NCBI RefSeq assembly: GCF_000003815.2
Contig: NC_049979.1
Coordinates: 8,937,120 to 9,001,119 of the forward strand
DNA from: Branchiostoma floridae
Taxonomy: Eukaryota > Chordata > Leptocardii > Amphioxiformes > Branchiostomatidae
Direction: 5' to 3'
DNA length: 64,000 nucleotides
This document shows, piece after piece, positions 32,356-43,357 of this stretch (the first letter of the stretch is position 1; every line of letters begins with the position of its first letter). The translations under genes and the position numbers were made by a program. The notes under the pieces are model-generated. The model did no database searches and was not told the origin of the DNA. It saw only the letters and a list, made by a program, of their open reading frames with translations.

Positions 32356-35149
32356 CAGACTTTATTGTCTTGCACTTGCCACATTGTGATATCATATACA
32401 GAAACACTGAGTTAGAAGGCAGGGCACGGCATGTACTGTAGGTATATGACATTGTTACTTTACATGTATGACAAGTAGTACAACTTCCATTGTTGGAAAG
32501 CTACAATGTGCAACCTTCCATACGAATGCTTTCATTCAGCTACTCACTTTATTCCAGAGTAACGTTTTCCAAAATGATAGAAAGCTCACACATAGACGGG
32601 ATATGTGAGTATAAGTTACTTCTATATTTGACGCCAGCATATTTTACATATATCAGTGCAGTAAGTAGAATTAAGGTCATTTATGCATTAGATATACAAA
32701 TTTCGCTCTACAATCATCACTTCACCAACAGCTGAACTGAACATTCGATTAAGAAAAGAAAAATGTCAGTCCTTTGCATGGTCATTGGGGTCAAATAAGA
32801 CATATCAAAGAATTGTGTATATTCCAGAGGATTGCCGACGTTACAGCTGTAGAACATTGTAGAGGTGAACAAAAATCTAGAAAATGATTACCATACAGGT
32901 GAATGAATAACATGACCATCAGAATCTTGTCTGCCAATTCTACCACATATAGAAACTCTACCATAGTCCATACTACTCCATATCTCTGTACAACATCTGC
33001 ACATACGATGCAGTCAAATAGACAAATCTAAATTGATAATATTACTATCAACACTGTTCTGTTTGGTACAACTGTAGTAAATGCAGCTTCATTGAATGGA
33101 ATGGTACAAATTCATTTCTAAACAATTAGCACTACACTGTGAAAAGTGTGAATGGAAGTGCTATCCCACTTTCTTACCTTTCACCAAACAAGTTTCACTG
33201 TGCATGGAAGTACAATCCCACGTACTAGTGATAAATATTCCTGTATTATGTATCTCAGTGTCAACTGAACATGAAAACAAGTGGCACTTTCTTTGAAATT
33301 AAGATTAATGCTGGGTTCTGTTCTTTACAACAGTACAACTCGAATGATAACTTAAATTGTAGCTGCTGGTGGAGAATGCTGCTCCCACTCTCTCTTGCAA
33401 TAACACCACATTCATTCTGCAGTGTAGTCTCAGGGAAAAGGAACATCCGGGCCATATGTAATCCAAAGTCCTCAAAAAACTGCATTACAGCAAATTCACT
33501 GGGCTCACAGACTTCTACTCTCTACAATGGAGCTAAATTGCATTATTGTGTAGATAATTTTACATACCATGATTATAACTGTGACCTGTAACGATTTAGA
33601 CATTTCACCACAAAATTTCAATCTACAACACAGATCGAAACAAGTTTACCTGAACAGGACTGGACCCTCATTCTTACCAGTGTAAGATATACGAGACTTA
33701 GGTAACAGCATGTTCCAACACAAATTAGGAAATGTATACAAGACATCATTTTGTTTAACCACATTTCCCTGGTGCTAGCTCCTCTTCGAGCATGTGACTA
33801 TTATTAATGAACATGTTGACCATTTCAATATTATGGCAATGGGTTTAATTAAATTACACAATAGAATTCTTGAAAAAGTCCACTATGACATGAGAGAATT
33901 CATTCTAAATTGCAGCAGAATCTTCAACCTGCTTGTGTCTACTTTACATGAGTAATATTCACATACATATTCACATATACTGATTAATATCTACTTCATC
34001 CAAAATGGTATGGAAACACACATTGTCTCTTTTCAGTCATTTGGCATTGTGGTTCAAACTTCATATTCCTGACTTAAAATACTAGTCTAAGAGCAAGATT
34101 TAGCAGGGGATGGATTGCAAACTTTTCAAGTTAGAAGGAAGGAAAAGCATCTTAAGCACATTTTATATATGACAGCACAGTTAGTGTCACTAGTGGTCAC
34201 ACTGACACTTTCCATCTACTACAGTGGTTCCCTGTCAGGCCTATACCATTTGTGAATGGGGGTGTAATTGCTGCTGGTCACATTAGATGACAGCACAGCA
34301 GTGGGACAACTGGAAAGCTGGCCATCTAAAGGTCACAAAGTACATGAGGCATTGCCTGGAATACAGCCGGTGAACCATGCACCCACTATGACCTACCTCT
34401 GCTCTTGCCTGAAGGCATCAGGTAGACAAGAACAGGTACAGATTTTACTGGCACCATGACTTACGCAGCCAAAGAATTGTTAGCCAGATCTTTAAGAGAT
34501 GATTTGGGTCAAACTGTTGAAAAGCGTGCTTTATTATGCGTTTGAATAATTCGTCTACTGTCGTCACAACTGGTAAAATACACTGCAACTGTAAAAAAGC
34601 AAACCCTTCCCGTCATTCAGCTACTCTTCATGCAATGAATCATCAGCACCTTCAGAGATTTGTTGTTCATCTACAACCACTTTTTAGTAGCCTTAATACT
34701 CAAAGGAGTCTTATAATTTCTCCAACTCAAAATGAGATACATGTAGCTGTTGGATTGTGTTTACTTCCAAATTGATGGATAACTAATATAAAGTGTCCCT
34801 TACCAGCTGTGACACTGTTTTGGTACTGATAACGAACTGTTCAATTTTGTTTTATAAGGCGAAATTTCAGGCAAAATAAAGATTTTCTAAGCAGTCTTTG
34901 ACAACATGCATGTCAACCAAGTAAGACAAAATGTTTATACCTCTGTACTCACACAGTAGGCATGATACATGCCTCATTTGTTTTCTATTTCGAAAGAGTC
35001 GTAATACAAAAGCTGAACGGTTTGGGCAGAAGTAAGACTTGATTTTGACCTGCCCTTTGCTTCTACTTAGAGAGTCAAACTAAGACTGCAGAAACCTATA
35101 TGACCATGAGTTTAGGTGGGCTTTAGACTGCGCCTTGCCCCGTGCAGTT
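32356..35149 (-). other. Probable 3' UTR of the F-box/LRR gene
   Basis: AT-rich, no supported exon. On the - strand AATAAA signals occur at 34535-34530 and 32366-32361, suggesting UTRs of about 0.6 or 2.8 kb. Confidence 0.4.
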
Positions 35150-38100
35150 CTACCTCAGTAGAGATGGCCCCTCCACACGTATCCTGTTCCCTGACATCTC
35201 CTGCATCTTCTGCACAGCCTCCAGGGTGAGCTGTGTGCAGCCCCGCAGACCCAGCCAGCGCAGCTTCTCCAGCTTCAGCAGTTTGGCCAGCGTGTCCTGA
35301 GTCACACACCTGCAGCTACTGTGGGGGGACAACATACAGGGAGTCACACACCTGCAGCTACTGTGGGGGGGACAACATACAGGGAGTCACACACCTGCAG
35401 CTACTGTGGGGGGGACAACATACAGGGAGTCACACACCTGCAGCTACTGTGGGGGGGACAACATACAGGGAGTCACACATCTGCAGCTACTGTGGGGGGA
35501 ACAACATACAGGTAGTCACACACCTGCAGCTACTGTGGGGGGAACACACCTGCAGCTACTGTGGGGGGAACATACAGGGAGTCACACACCTACAGCTACT
35601 GTGGGGGGGGGGGGGGACATACAGGGACATGTCAGGCTGGGCTCTAGAAACTTCAGTTATGTTTAGTTTGTGGTGGGACTTTGGCAGCGTGTGCTGTTGA
35701 AATGGTGTGCAGCATGGACAGGGGGTGGTTGGAGACCCGGTTGCACAGCGCCAGCCCCAGGTGCTTCATGTTGGGGCCGGCGCGGTCCGACAGCGACTGC
35801 AGCCCGATCCCCGACACGCTGTAGCAGTCGCGCAGGTCCAGCGACTCCAGCCCGCTGGGCATGTGCTCCAGACACGTGTTCTTACAGTTGGTGGCTGGAA
35901 AACATGTGACGGACAATTATACACAGGTAGACAGAAGACATGTTGTCAAGGTAAAGTTCACATATTTTGCATTCAATTTATAAAACATGGAGCAAAAAAG
36001 ACCAGGTACTGTTGTAGGAAAAAAAAAGCCATGCGCCTTGTTCTACCCGGCAGAATTTAAACGATAGTATAAATCTAACAAATCAGAAAACAATAATGTG
36101 AGGAAGGATAATAAAGAAGGATAAACAACCTGTACAATTAATTATGTACAAAATGATTACACTAATGCAATGTGCAAACATCATGTAAAGACAAAACCTC
36201 CCCAGCCCTATTCTTTAGTCAAATCTTTAATTGTTGATGATATCTATATACAACATGTACAAATAAGAATGTATGTGGTTTTGCTAGCGCCTGTAACTTG
36301 TACAGTTATTTTTGTATATATAGAATACTATGGAGCCCCAGGCTGTTCTGTAAAATATGGACTGGTCAGAACACAAACAACAATATTAAACGTAATTACG
36401 TCCCGGGTATAAATACAGTAATATAAACCCACTTACAGGCTAGGTCTAAAGACTTGACGTTAATCAGCTTGCGGAATATAGAAGTAACGTCCTCCACTGG
36501 GAGATCTCGCCTGTTGGGAAAACACAACACCATGAAGAACCACAAAACATGTCATTCAGTAATCACAACATGAAAAGGTCTATAGCCTCCTCTGCAGACT
36601 TTAGAGGGGCAGGGTTTATTTTTGGGGAGAATACTCATTCATCGTTTTCAGTGGCTTAGGTGCAAGATGGAGTTTGCCGTGAGAGGGAGTTATGCTACGC
36701 CAAGGGTACTCTCAAAAAATAACACTGCCACTCCAGGAGTCTGCAAAGGAGGCAAGGTCTTCTACAGGATAAACTGTAACAGAATATTCTCTATACTATG
36801 TTTCAACTGTACAAGAATTTACAGGTTCAACTGTACAGGAACAGAAAACCACCATGAAAATGTTTGATCAGTCTTCTGCCCTCCAAACCCCTTGTTTCAG
36901 TCGCAAACTTAAAATTATTGCAAAAACTCAACTGTCCCTGTATTCGAAAATGCTCATAACATACTGTAAATGCATATAAGTTTGTGTGGATCTACTTTTG
37001 CGGTAGCAGGAAAAAGGAGTATTTGCGGTGGTTTTACGCTCGCGGTAGCGCCATAGACTGTAGTCAAAAACTATAATGGAAAAATGTTTGCGGTGGTTTT
37101 AAGTTGGTGATGAAGTGGCCACGGCGAAAACCACAAACATAAAACCACAGCAGTTACAGTATGTTTCACAGCGCGAGCAAGATTTCAGATCAGTAACTAG
37201 AAGTAGTAGGCATGTGTACAGTGTAACTGACCTGCGGAACAGGTAACAGGAGTTGAGGCACAGAGTTTCCACCGTGTCGAGCTGTGAGAGTGCCTCCTCC
37301 GTCATGGGCCAGCTGAGGGAGTGTGTGAGGGTCAGGGACTGGAGCTGCAGCTTCTGCACACTGGGAGCCTCCTCCTCAGGAATGTCTGGGAAGGGGGCTG
37401 GACAGAACCAACATCACTTATTAGATCTACTTTTGTTGCAGTTAGGCTTGTCGCCATTTCAGTATGGCTATGTTGATTTGATTATGATATATATGGACGA
37501 TACCATAGTCCCCAACCATCAGACATAAGGATTAAGTTAAAAGTTAAACCCTTCCCGCGCCAAGGGCGGTGCCCATTTCTGGCGCATAGGGCAGTGCCCA
37601 TCTCTGTTTTGTTAGCCCTGGGCCACACACAACGCAATCACTACAGCAGGGGGCTAGTCCACTGGTAGTGGTGTGTGTTCAACTTCCATACTCTTTCCCG
37701 ATTGCTGAGTGCTAAGCAGAGAAAGCAGCATGTACCATTTTTATAGTCTTTGGTATGACTCGGCCGGGATCGAACTCACGACCTTCCGAATGCAAGGCGA
37801 ACACTCTACCCACTAGGCCATTGCACCGGCTAGACATAAGGATGGGACTAGGTAAAGGTAGAAAAGGATGATATCTGTACTCAAATTAATTTTTGGCTGT
37901 TTCAAAAAAAAGTTTTCAACCATACTGAAAATCTACAAAGCAGCTGTAAAATGAGCAAACATATATATACCTTACATTGACCAAAAAGTATACTAATGTC
38001 ATAGAATGCTGGGTTACCAGAGAATGTCATGAGAACAAAATGAATGAAGTAATTATGGTAGATTTTATCCTTCTTCCCCACATTTGCCCTTTTTTCTAAT

Positions 38101-39073
38101 GGCTGCGTGGGTTTTTCTAAGGTAAACCATTAAATATTACTTTGCAATTGATCAATGAATAGTATGATAGCATGTTCTGTTTCCAAGCAAAGTACTCACC
38201 ATTCTTTTTAGATGGATAATAGCCCGGCCGGGGCCGGGGCTGGGAGGACTGCGCACTGCCCTTTGGAGGGGTGAAAGACAGCGAGAGCTCATCGCTGGAC
38301 AGCCCGACGGCGTACAGCGTCAGACATCTCAACTTGGGCAGTCTAAACAGCACGTACTGGAGTCCCATCCCCGAGATAGCGAACATGGACGAGGCGCGTA
38401 GACATCTGCGTACCGTCAGCTCCTCCAGGCTCCTGAGCCTGACCAGCTGCTTGAAGGCATTGTCCCTCAGCATGTTGATGTTGCTGAGTTCCAGAACGGT
38501 GAGGTGCTGGAAGTTCGTCACGCCCATCATCAGCTCCTTGTCCGTGAACTTGGTACAGTCCCCCAGACGGAGCTGACGCAGCTCCGACAGCGTCTTCAGC
38601 AGCCGCAGCTGGTTATACCGCACCCACTGGATGATCTGCAGACCCTTCAAGTGGGGAAGGTTCTCCCGCAGTTTCTTGCAGTCGTTGTCTGACGTCCTCG
38701 GTACCATCACGCTCTCTATCTTGCGGCTCTGCAGGAGCGTCCACATTCCGGTTTGTTCGAACTTACTTATATAGCACAGATACACCACCTTGTGTCTCCA
38801 CACAGAGGGGTGGTCAATCATCCTCAGGAAAGTCTTGCACACGACTCTGATACTTGCACGGTCAGACGGAGACAGGTAGGAGAATATGATGAAGAAGATG
38901 TCTGGAGGTAGAACCGACCAGTTCGGCGACAGCATCTCTTCGTGGAGCTGTCCATTGACGGGAGAGGAACATCTGGAGTTTTTGTCCTTCTTCGGCTTTT
39001 TCTTGGGTTGTTTCTTTTCCAAGATGTTGATGTGGTTAGACTCTAAGTTAGAGTCTATTTTAGAATGCATCAT
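35150..39073 (-). CDS. F-box and leucine-rich-repeat protein (FBXL type), five coding exons
   Basis: Exons on the - strand: 39073-38200 (start ATG in MMHSKIDSN, just inside the exon that begins at 39091), 37397-37232, 36510-36437, 35894 to about 35680, and about 35309-35150 (TAG). The total is near 495 residues. A lysine-rich stretch (KKQPKKKPKKDK, about residues 21-32) resembles a nuclear localisation signal. It precedes the F-box (LPPDIFFIIFSYLSPSDRAS and VVCKTFLRMIDHPSVWR). LRRs follow, with LRQLRLGDCTKFTD, LTVLELSNINML, LEELTVRRCL, LESLDLRDCYSVSG, MKHLGLALCNRV and LRWLGLRGCTQLT. F-box proteins bind SKP1 in SCF ubiquitin ligases; the LRRs would recruit a substrate, unknown here. The first three junctions agree in phase; the join between exons 4 and 5 does not resolve to a good donor. 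I cannot assign it to a specific human FBXL. Confidence 0.88.
35300..35625. repeat. About 43-bp tandem repeat that contains copies of the exon 5 splice acceptor
   Basis: Seven or so units of GAGTCACACACCTGCAGCTA followed by CTGTGGGGGGACAACATACA. The first unit overlaps the start of the last F-box exon, so each unit carries, on the - strand, GTAGCTGCAG/GTGTGTGACTC. Later units are shortened (35536-35580) and end in a poly-G run (about 35602-35614). Confidence 0.85.
36962..37161. mobile_element. MITE of the TACTGTAAATGCA family (200 bp)
   Basis: Starts TACTGTAAATGCATATAAGT and ends GCAGTTACAGTA; the body has GCGGTGGTTTTA motifs twice, as in the 55.9 kb copy. It sits in an intron of the F-box gene. 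Confidence 0.7.
37533..37831 (-). mobile_element. tRNA-derived SINE with 12-bp target-site duplication
   Basis: The head, read on the - strand, begins GCCGGTGCAATGGCCTAGTG (box A) with box B GAGTTCGATCCCGGCCG, and a tRNA-Ala-like CTTGCATTC anticodon region. The body contains CATACCAAAGACTATAAAAA and a tail of TTAACTTTTAACTTAA. The insertion is bracketed by AGACATAAGGAT at 37521-37532 and 37832-37843, a clear target-site duplication. Confidence 0.85.
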
Positions 39074-39091
39074 AACGAACACCCTGGGTTC
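38200..39091 (-). CDS. F-box/LRR gene exon 1 of the coding region
   Basis: Acceptor ttgcag precedes GAACCCAGGGTGTTCGTT and the ATG at 39073; the donor is GTGAGT after GAATG at 38200 (phase 1). The exon encodes the basic N-terminus, the F-box and the first LRRs to PPKGSAQSSQPRPRPGYYPS. A 5' UTR exon must lie upstream, probably near the YY1-type promoter at about 40.2 kb. Confidence 0.88.
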
Positions 39092-40223
39092 CTGCAAACA
39101 TTGAATGTGAAATTCAGGTTATCTGGAACATACTGGCAACTTCAATTGTTGCAAGTGCTTCTGGGGAAATGAGTGCTGAGTTAATATGCAAGAAAGCAAT
39201 TTGTACTTGTAGATTCTTTGCTGCACAAATCTGAAATGCTTCTGACTGTTTCAGAATTTATGTAAATATCTATGTAAATATTCCAAACTCCCGAATCTTC
39301 TTATCTTCCACATGTTAACATTACTAGAAAGGTATGGAACTTCGTAGAAGGTCCAAGGCAGATTGGGCAACATTATCAGCTGGGAACAAAGGCAATCATT
39401 GATAGTTAAACACTTGTCGTTGAGGTGTCAAGAAACTTTCTATGTACTACTATGGGAAGCCAGACAAGTGGTAAGCATTAGCAGGTAAGGTCTAATTGGT
39501 GGTCAGTGTTAAATCAATCAAGGAGGTGTTATCAAACCAATGAGGTTATATGCCTTTTGATCAAACATAGACCCTTCTTGGTTCAATAGATGAATAGAAG
39601 GAGACAAGATTTGTTGTTTATGTTGATTCATTGAAGATAATAGATATCGTTAGTCAAGTGAATATATTTAGGTCATTGTGTTGATCAAAAACACGGGACG
39701 GAAAATGAACGGGAAGAAATTTCGTGCAAGTTGGAAATATCAACAGATCAATTTCACAATGTAAGACAGAAAGAGCGCTATGTGAGTTTTGAATAGCAAT
39801 TTCAGATATTGAAACGTTTATGTACGAGTGTCCATTTATGAATAATCACACAAACGTCCTTGAGTTGCAAACACTGTAGACTGCTAAAGTGTATACAGTG
39901 TCTTATTATGGCCATAATTTGTACAAATAACGTTACTCATGGAATACTGAAATACAGAAACCAAAGCTCTGTAGAAGCGGCGTAAGAATTATACAGTGCA
40001 GACAAAACGATTTTGCGCTTCTTGATAACCATGGTGCACGAGACGGCTTAGAAAAATTGTTAACACTTATTGGGTACAGTACATAAGTACAACTGAAGCT
40101 TACCTTGTGTTTCTGTGTTATCTACGTAATAGATAGTCGGTCGGAAAACAGTCGAACATCAACTAAAATGGAGGGAAATTAACAACGGTTTTTCTTTACC
40201 GACACAGAAATATTTTTCAGCAG

Positions 40224-40235
40224 GCCGCCATTTTG
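40224..40235 (-). promoter_or_regulatory. YY1-type site in probable F-box gene promoter
   Basis: GCCGCCATTTTG, the reverse complement of the CAAAATGGCGGC YY1 consensus, commonly placed just downstream of TATA-less start sites. It is 1.15 kb upstream of the F-box coding exon and on the right strand, near a plausible 5' UTR exon (about 40.1-40.25 kb). Confidence 0.45.
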
Positions 40236-40321
40236 TATCCCAGAGTCCTCACAAGTTTCGACTGGCTGCATTTATGATAGAAGCTGACAGATGGCGCGGT
40301 TAGACCGCGTTGTCCTTATTA

Positions 40322-40495
40322 CAGTGAAAGCCAGTTAATCGCACATCGGATTAACGCACACTTCTGTTAACTGCACGGAATCCCTGAATCCCAAACCGGT
40401 GCGGTCCAGCTAGATAACTTCGCATTATTGCACCAGCCGGATAATTGCACCAAATTCACTGGCAAATAGGCCGTGCAATTAAGCGGCTTCTACTG
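40322..40495. mobile_element. Pogo/Tc1-mariner-like MITE with TA duplication
   Basis: Left end CAGTGAAAGCCAGTTAATCG and right end GTGCAATTAAGCGGCTTCTA-CTG form terminal inverted repeats beginning CAGT. TA dinucleotides sit immediately outside both ends (40320-40321 and 40496-40497). At 174 bp it has no transposase. CAGT termini with TA duplication are typical of pogo/Tigger-like elements. Confidence 0.75.
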
Positions 40496-40682
40496 TACTT
40501 CCACGAAGATAGGTATCTTGTACTGATTGGGTCCAGATAGTGTCTGGGCATATGTCTCAAGAACCGCTGGAAGGATTGCGTTGGTTTTCAGTAGGTAACG
40601 TTAGTAATGTAACGTTAACATTAAATATCTTGGCACATTGACTGTGTTGTTGATTTTTGAGTGGTTCACTTATACCACTTAA

Positions 40683-41142
40683 AACAACCAGAGGGGCGAG
40701 TAGAACAGAAAGAAACAACATCCCGACTCCCGGGATTCGAACCCGCGCCGAACCCGGGCAGCCGGATCACAAATTACGACTGCTATCACTGTCGCCACAA
40801 AAGCACTAGTGCCATTGGGCAAGGACGATAGGCAGTACTTAAACACCACTGTTACACTACTCCCCCTTTTCTTTTCAAGATTCGTCCTCGAATCTCCGAG
40901 TTCGACATCCCTGTGTGGCACATCCGCTAGCCTGTTACTCACAGGGTCGGTGTGGGAACCAGTGAAACAACCAGAGGGGCGAGTAGACCAGAAAGAAACA
41001 ACATCCCGACTCCCGGGATTCGAACCCGCACCGAACCCGGGCAGCCGGATCACAAATCACGACTGCTATCGCTGTCGCCACAAAAGCACTAGTGCCCTTG
41101 GGCAAGGACGATAGGCAGTACTTAAACACCACTGTTACACAC
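40683..41142 (-). mobile_element. Tandemly duplicated tRNA-derived SINE (period about 283 bp)
   Basis: Two near-identical copies start AACAACCAGAGGGGCGAGTA at 40683 and 40966. On the - strand each has box A-like GGCGACAGTGATAGCAG and box B CGGGTTCGAATCCCGGG. Between them is a unit-specific segment (TTCGTCCTCGAATCTCCGAG) present once. An ACTC-rich microsatellite follows the second copy (41143-41210). Confidence 0.75.
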
Positions 41143-41328
41143 TCCACTCACACTCTCACTCATTCACTCACAATCATACTCACTCACTCACACTCACTCT
41201 CATTTGTCCTCTTGAAATTTCTGTGTAACGTTCGAGGTGAAGTTTTACTAGGCTCCGCCATCTACTCCTGCTCTCTGCATAACACCCCACAACAAATTTA
41301 TCATTTCTCAGATCTACATCCTCCATAG

Positions 41329-41334
41329 TTTATT
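41329..41334 (-). terminator. Likely FKBP2 polyadenylation signal
   Basis: AATAAA on the - strand (TTTATT in the given strand), 945 bp beyond the FKBP2 stop. An alternative signal lies near 41642. Confidence 0.4.
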
Positions 41335-42278
41335 CATGACAGGCAAAAAAACAAGAATAGTGGATAAACAGCTGCACATTATCTTGTTTAGGCATTCTAA
41401 GCTGCTTGTCCTTCAATGTAACATCAACTCTCATCATTCCACTTGGCAAATAACGCCACATAAAAAACACTGTCATACACAGAGGCCTTCTCAAGATTGT
41501 CTTGAACACCTTGAACCTCTGAAGTTATATACCCCAGGATTACAGATGGTGCGTTGGTACAAAAATTCACTATAAATTCATGTCCTTTTTTTCATGTGCC
41601 TGTACCAGTATTGTGGCATCCAGTGGAATTGAGAGTTGATGTTTTATTCACTCAAGCTGAACTGATGGTAAATCATTTGAAGCAATCATTTGCATTAACA
41701 TGTACAGTGCAGTACAATAAAGACAATGGCAAATATGATACATTCTCTGGTTGAAAGTTTAGAGGATGTCTTCACAGCAGTTCAGTAGAGAGTCACATCT
41801 AGAATTACATTGTACAAAAAAATGTAAATGTCCAACTAGACAGTGGAGAACATAGCACATCATGTCAGTAGCAGACTCTTCCACACATGCTATGTTACAA
41901 TATGATACTCTCATTGACTTTTTGACAAATTTTCACTTACCGGTAATCACATATGTAGCTTACTACGTATATAAGATGTTAATAGTCTTCAACTTACAAA
42001 CAGAATTGAGTGGAAACTGAAACAAACATAGAATTCACCATGGCAGTTGTCTACCCTCTATTCCTCTCAACATAATTATTTTTCAATGCAGAAGAAGTAC
42101 CATCAGTGCATACTGTAATGGTCTTATCACAATGCTGTTCTGTCATACCAGGAAAAGAAGTACAATTTTTGCTCGAACGGCAGAGTAGTAAGACCATCAC
42201 AGTGGTGCAATTTTTCCAGAAATTTTCATTTCTGAAACAAAGTCTGCCTGCACTTCAGCCTCCTATTGCTAGAGAGCA
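41335..42278 (-). other. FKBP2 3' UTR
   Basis: Non-coding, AT-rich, between the stop and the AATAAA at 41334-41329. Nothing else recognised. Confidence 0.45.
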
Positions 42279-43357
42279 CTACAGTTCTTCCTTCCTGACA
42301 ATCTTGATCAGTTCCACCTCAAAGATCAGAGTGGCACCACCTGTAACAAGCAAAACAACCATCAGACAGAAGTTTTGGCTTTGTCCATTTTCTTCATTCA
42401 TCCCATGTCTTATACCTTTAAGATGAAAAAGAATAGTATAATAATAACTCTTCCAGAAAATAGTAATAAAGTGGCAAAACTACAGTTTCAAAATGCTGAA
42501 ATTGTTCCAATCAAAATAAACTTTCCACACAGAACACCTTTGAACAGCACTTTTAATACATACTATTGGCTAGATTTATACTAGTAGTATTATATCCCAA
42601 TGTGCTTGAGACAGTGTAGGCAATCAAGACATCACCATTACACAAAATTTGACATATTCTGCCAAGCAGGCTGGATACATACAAGGAGCAAGCTACAACA
42701 TCCGACCAAGGCGCAATTGTCTCACCTGGAATCTTATTGCCAGCTCCTCGTTCACCATAACCTGGAAGAGAAGGCAAGACGTCACTTCCTGCTGGTCTGC
42801 ACTGTCTAATTATGAGATACCCTTACTTCTGAGCCCAAGACATGCCTATATGTAGAGAAAACATTTCTTTGCAACATTTTTTATTTGTAGCCTATAAATT
42901 TTGAACCACATTCATTTCCCAGTAAAGAATGACAAACAGACAGATATCAATATCCAAGCAGATGTTGGGAGGCAAAATTGTCCCCAAATTTTCCCAGCTG
43001 CCCATTTCAAACTGCCTAAGGGTAGATAGCAATTATGCCTTCTTTTTTTATAGGGTCAGCTTTCTTTGCTAACAATTGGTGTCTGCAAGTACTGCAGAAG
43101 TTGCTAGAGGGCATGACAGTACCAGGTGCTACAAGATATCACCTATATGCTAAATTTCCATATGAACAGCTAACAATCTACTGAAGTATTTCTTTGTTTA
43201 TCTATCATTAGTCTGTTCATTTAGTAAAACAACTATTTGAAGATACTGATTGTAAATTGCCATAATATTGGGAGATGGGAGGAGGAAAGGATGTGAAAAG
43301 CACCACCTACCAAGTTCTGGTGGAATGACAAGCTTCCTTTTCTCTTTTTCACACATC
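42279..43357 (-). CDS. FKBP2: FKBP2 C-terminal three exons
   Basis: 43357-43311 (acceptor tttcatag, donor GTAGGT), 42761-42726 (acceptor cttccag, donor GTGAG), 42340-42279 (acceptor gttacag). Small exons of 47, 36 and 62 bp join in frame to a conserved FKBP C-terminus, including IPPELGYGERGA, part of the FK506-binding pocket region. Confidence 0.9.

Noticed and set aside
35233-35700. 155-codon ORF with repeated THLQLLWG units
   Set aside because: Translation of the 43-bp tandem repeat antisense to the F-box gene.
40730-40800. tRNA gene on the - strand
   Set aside because: Box B is good, but no cloverleaf with a paired acceptor stem can be drawn; it is a tandem SINE.
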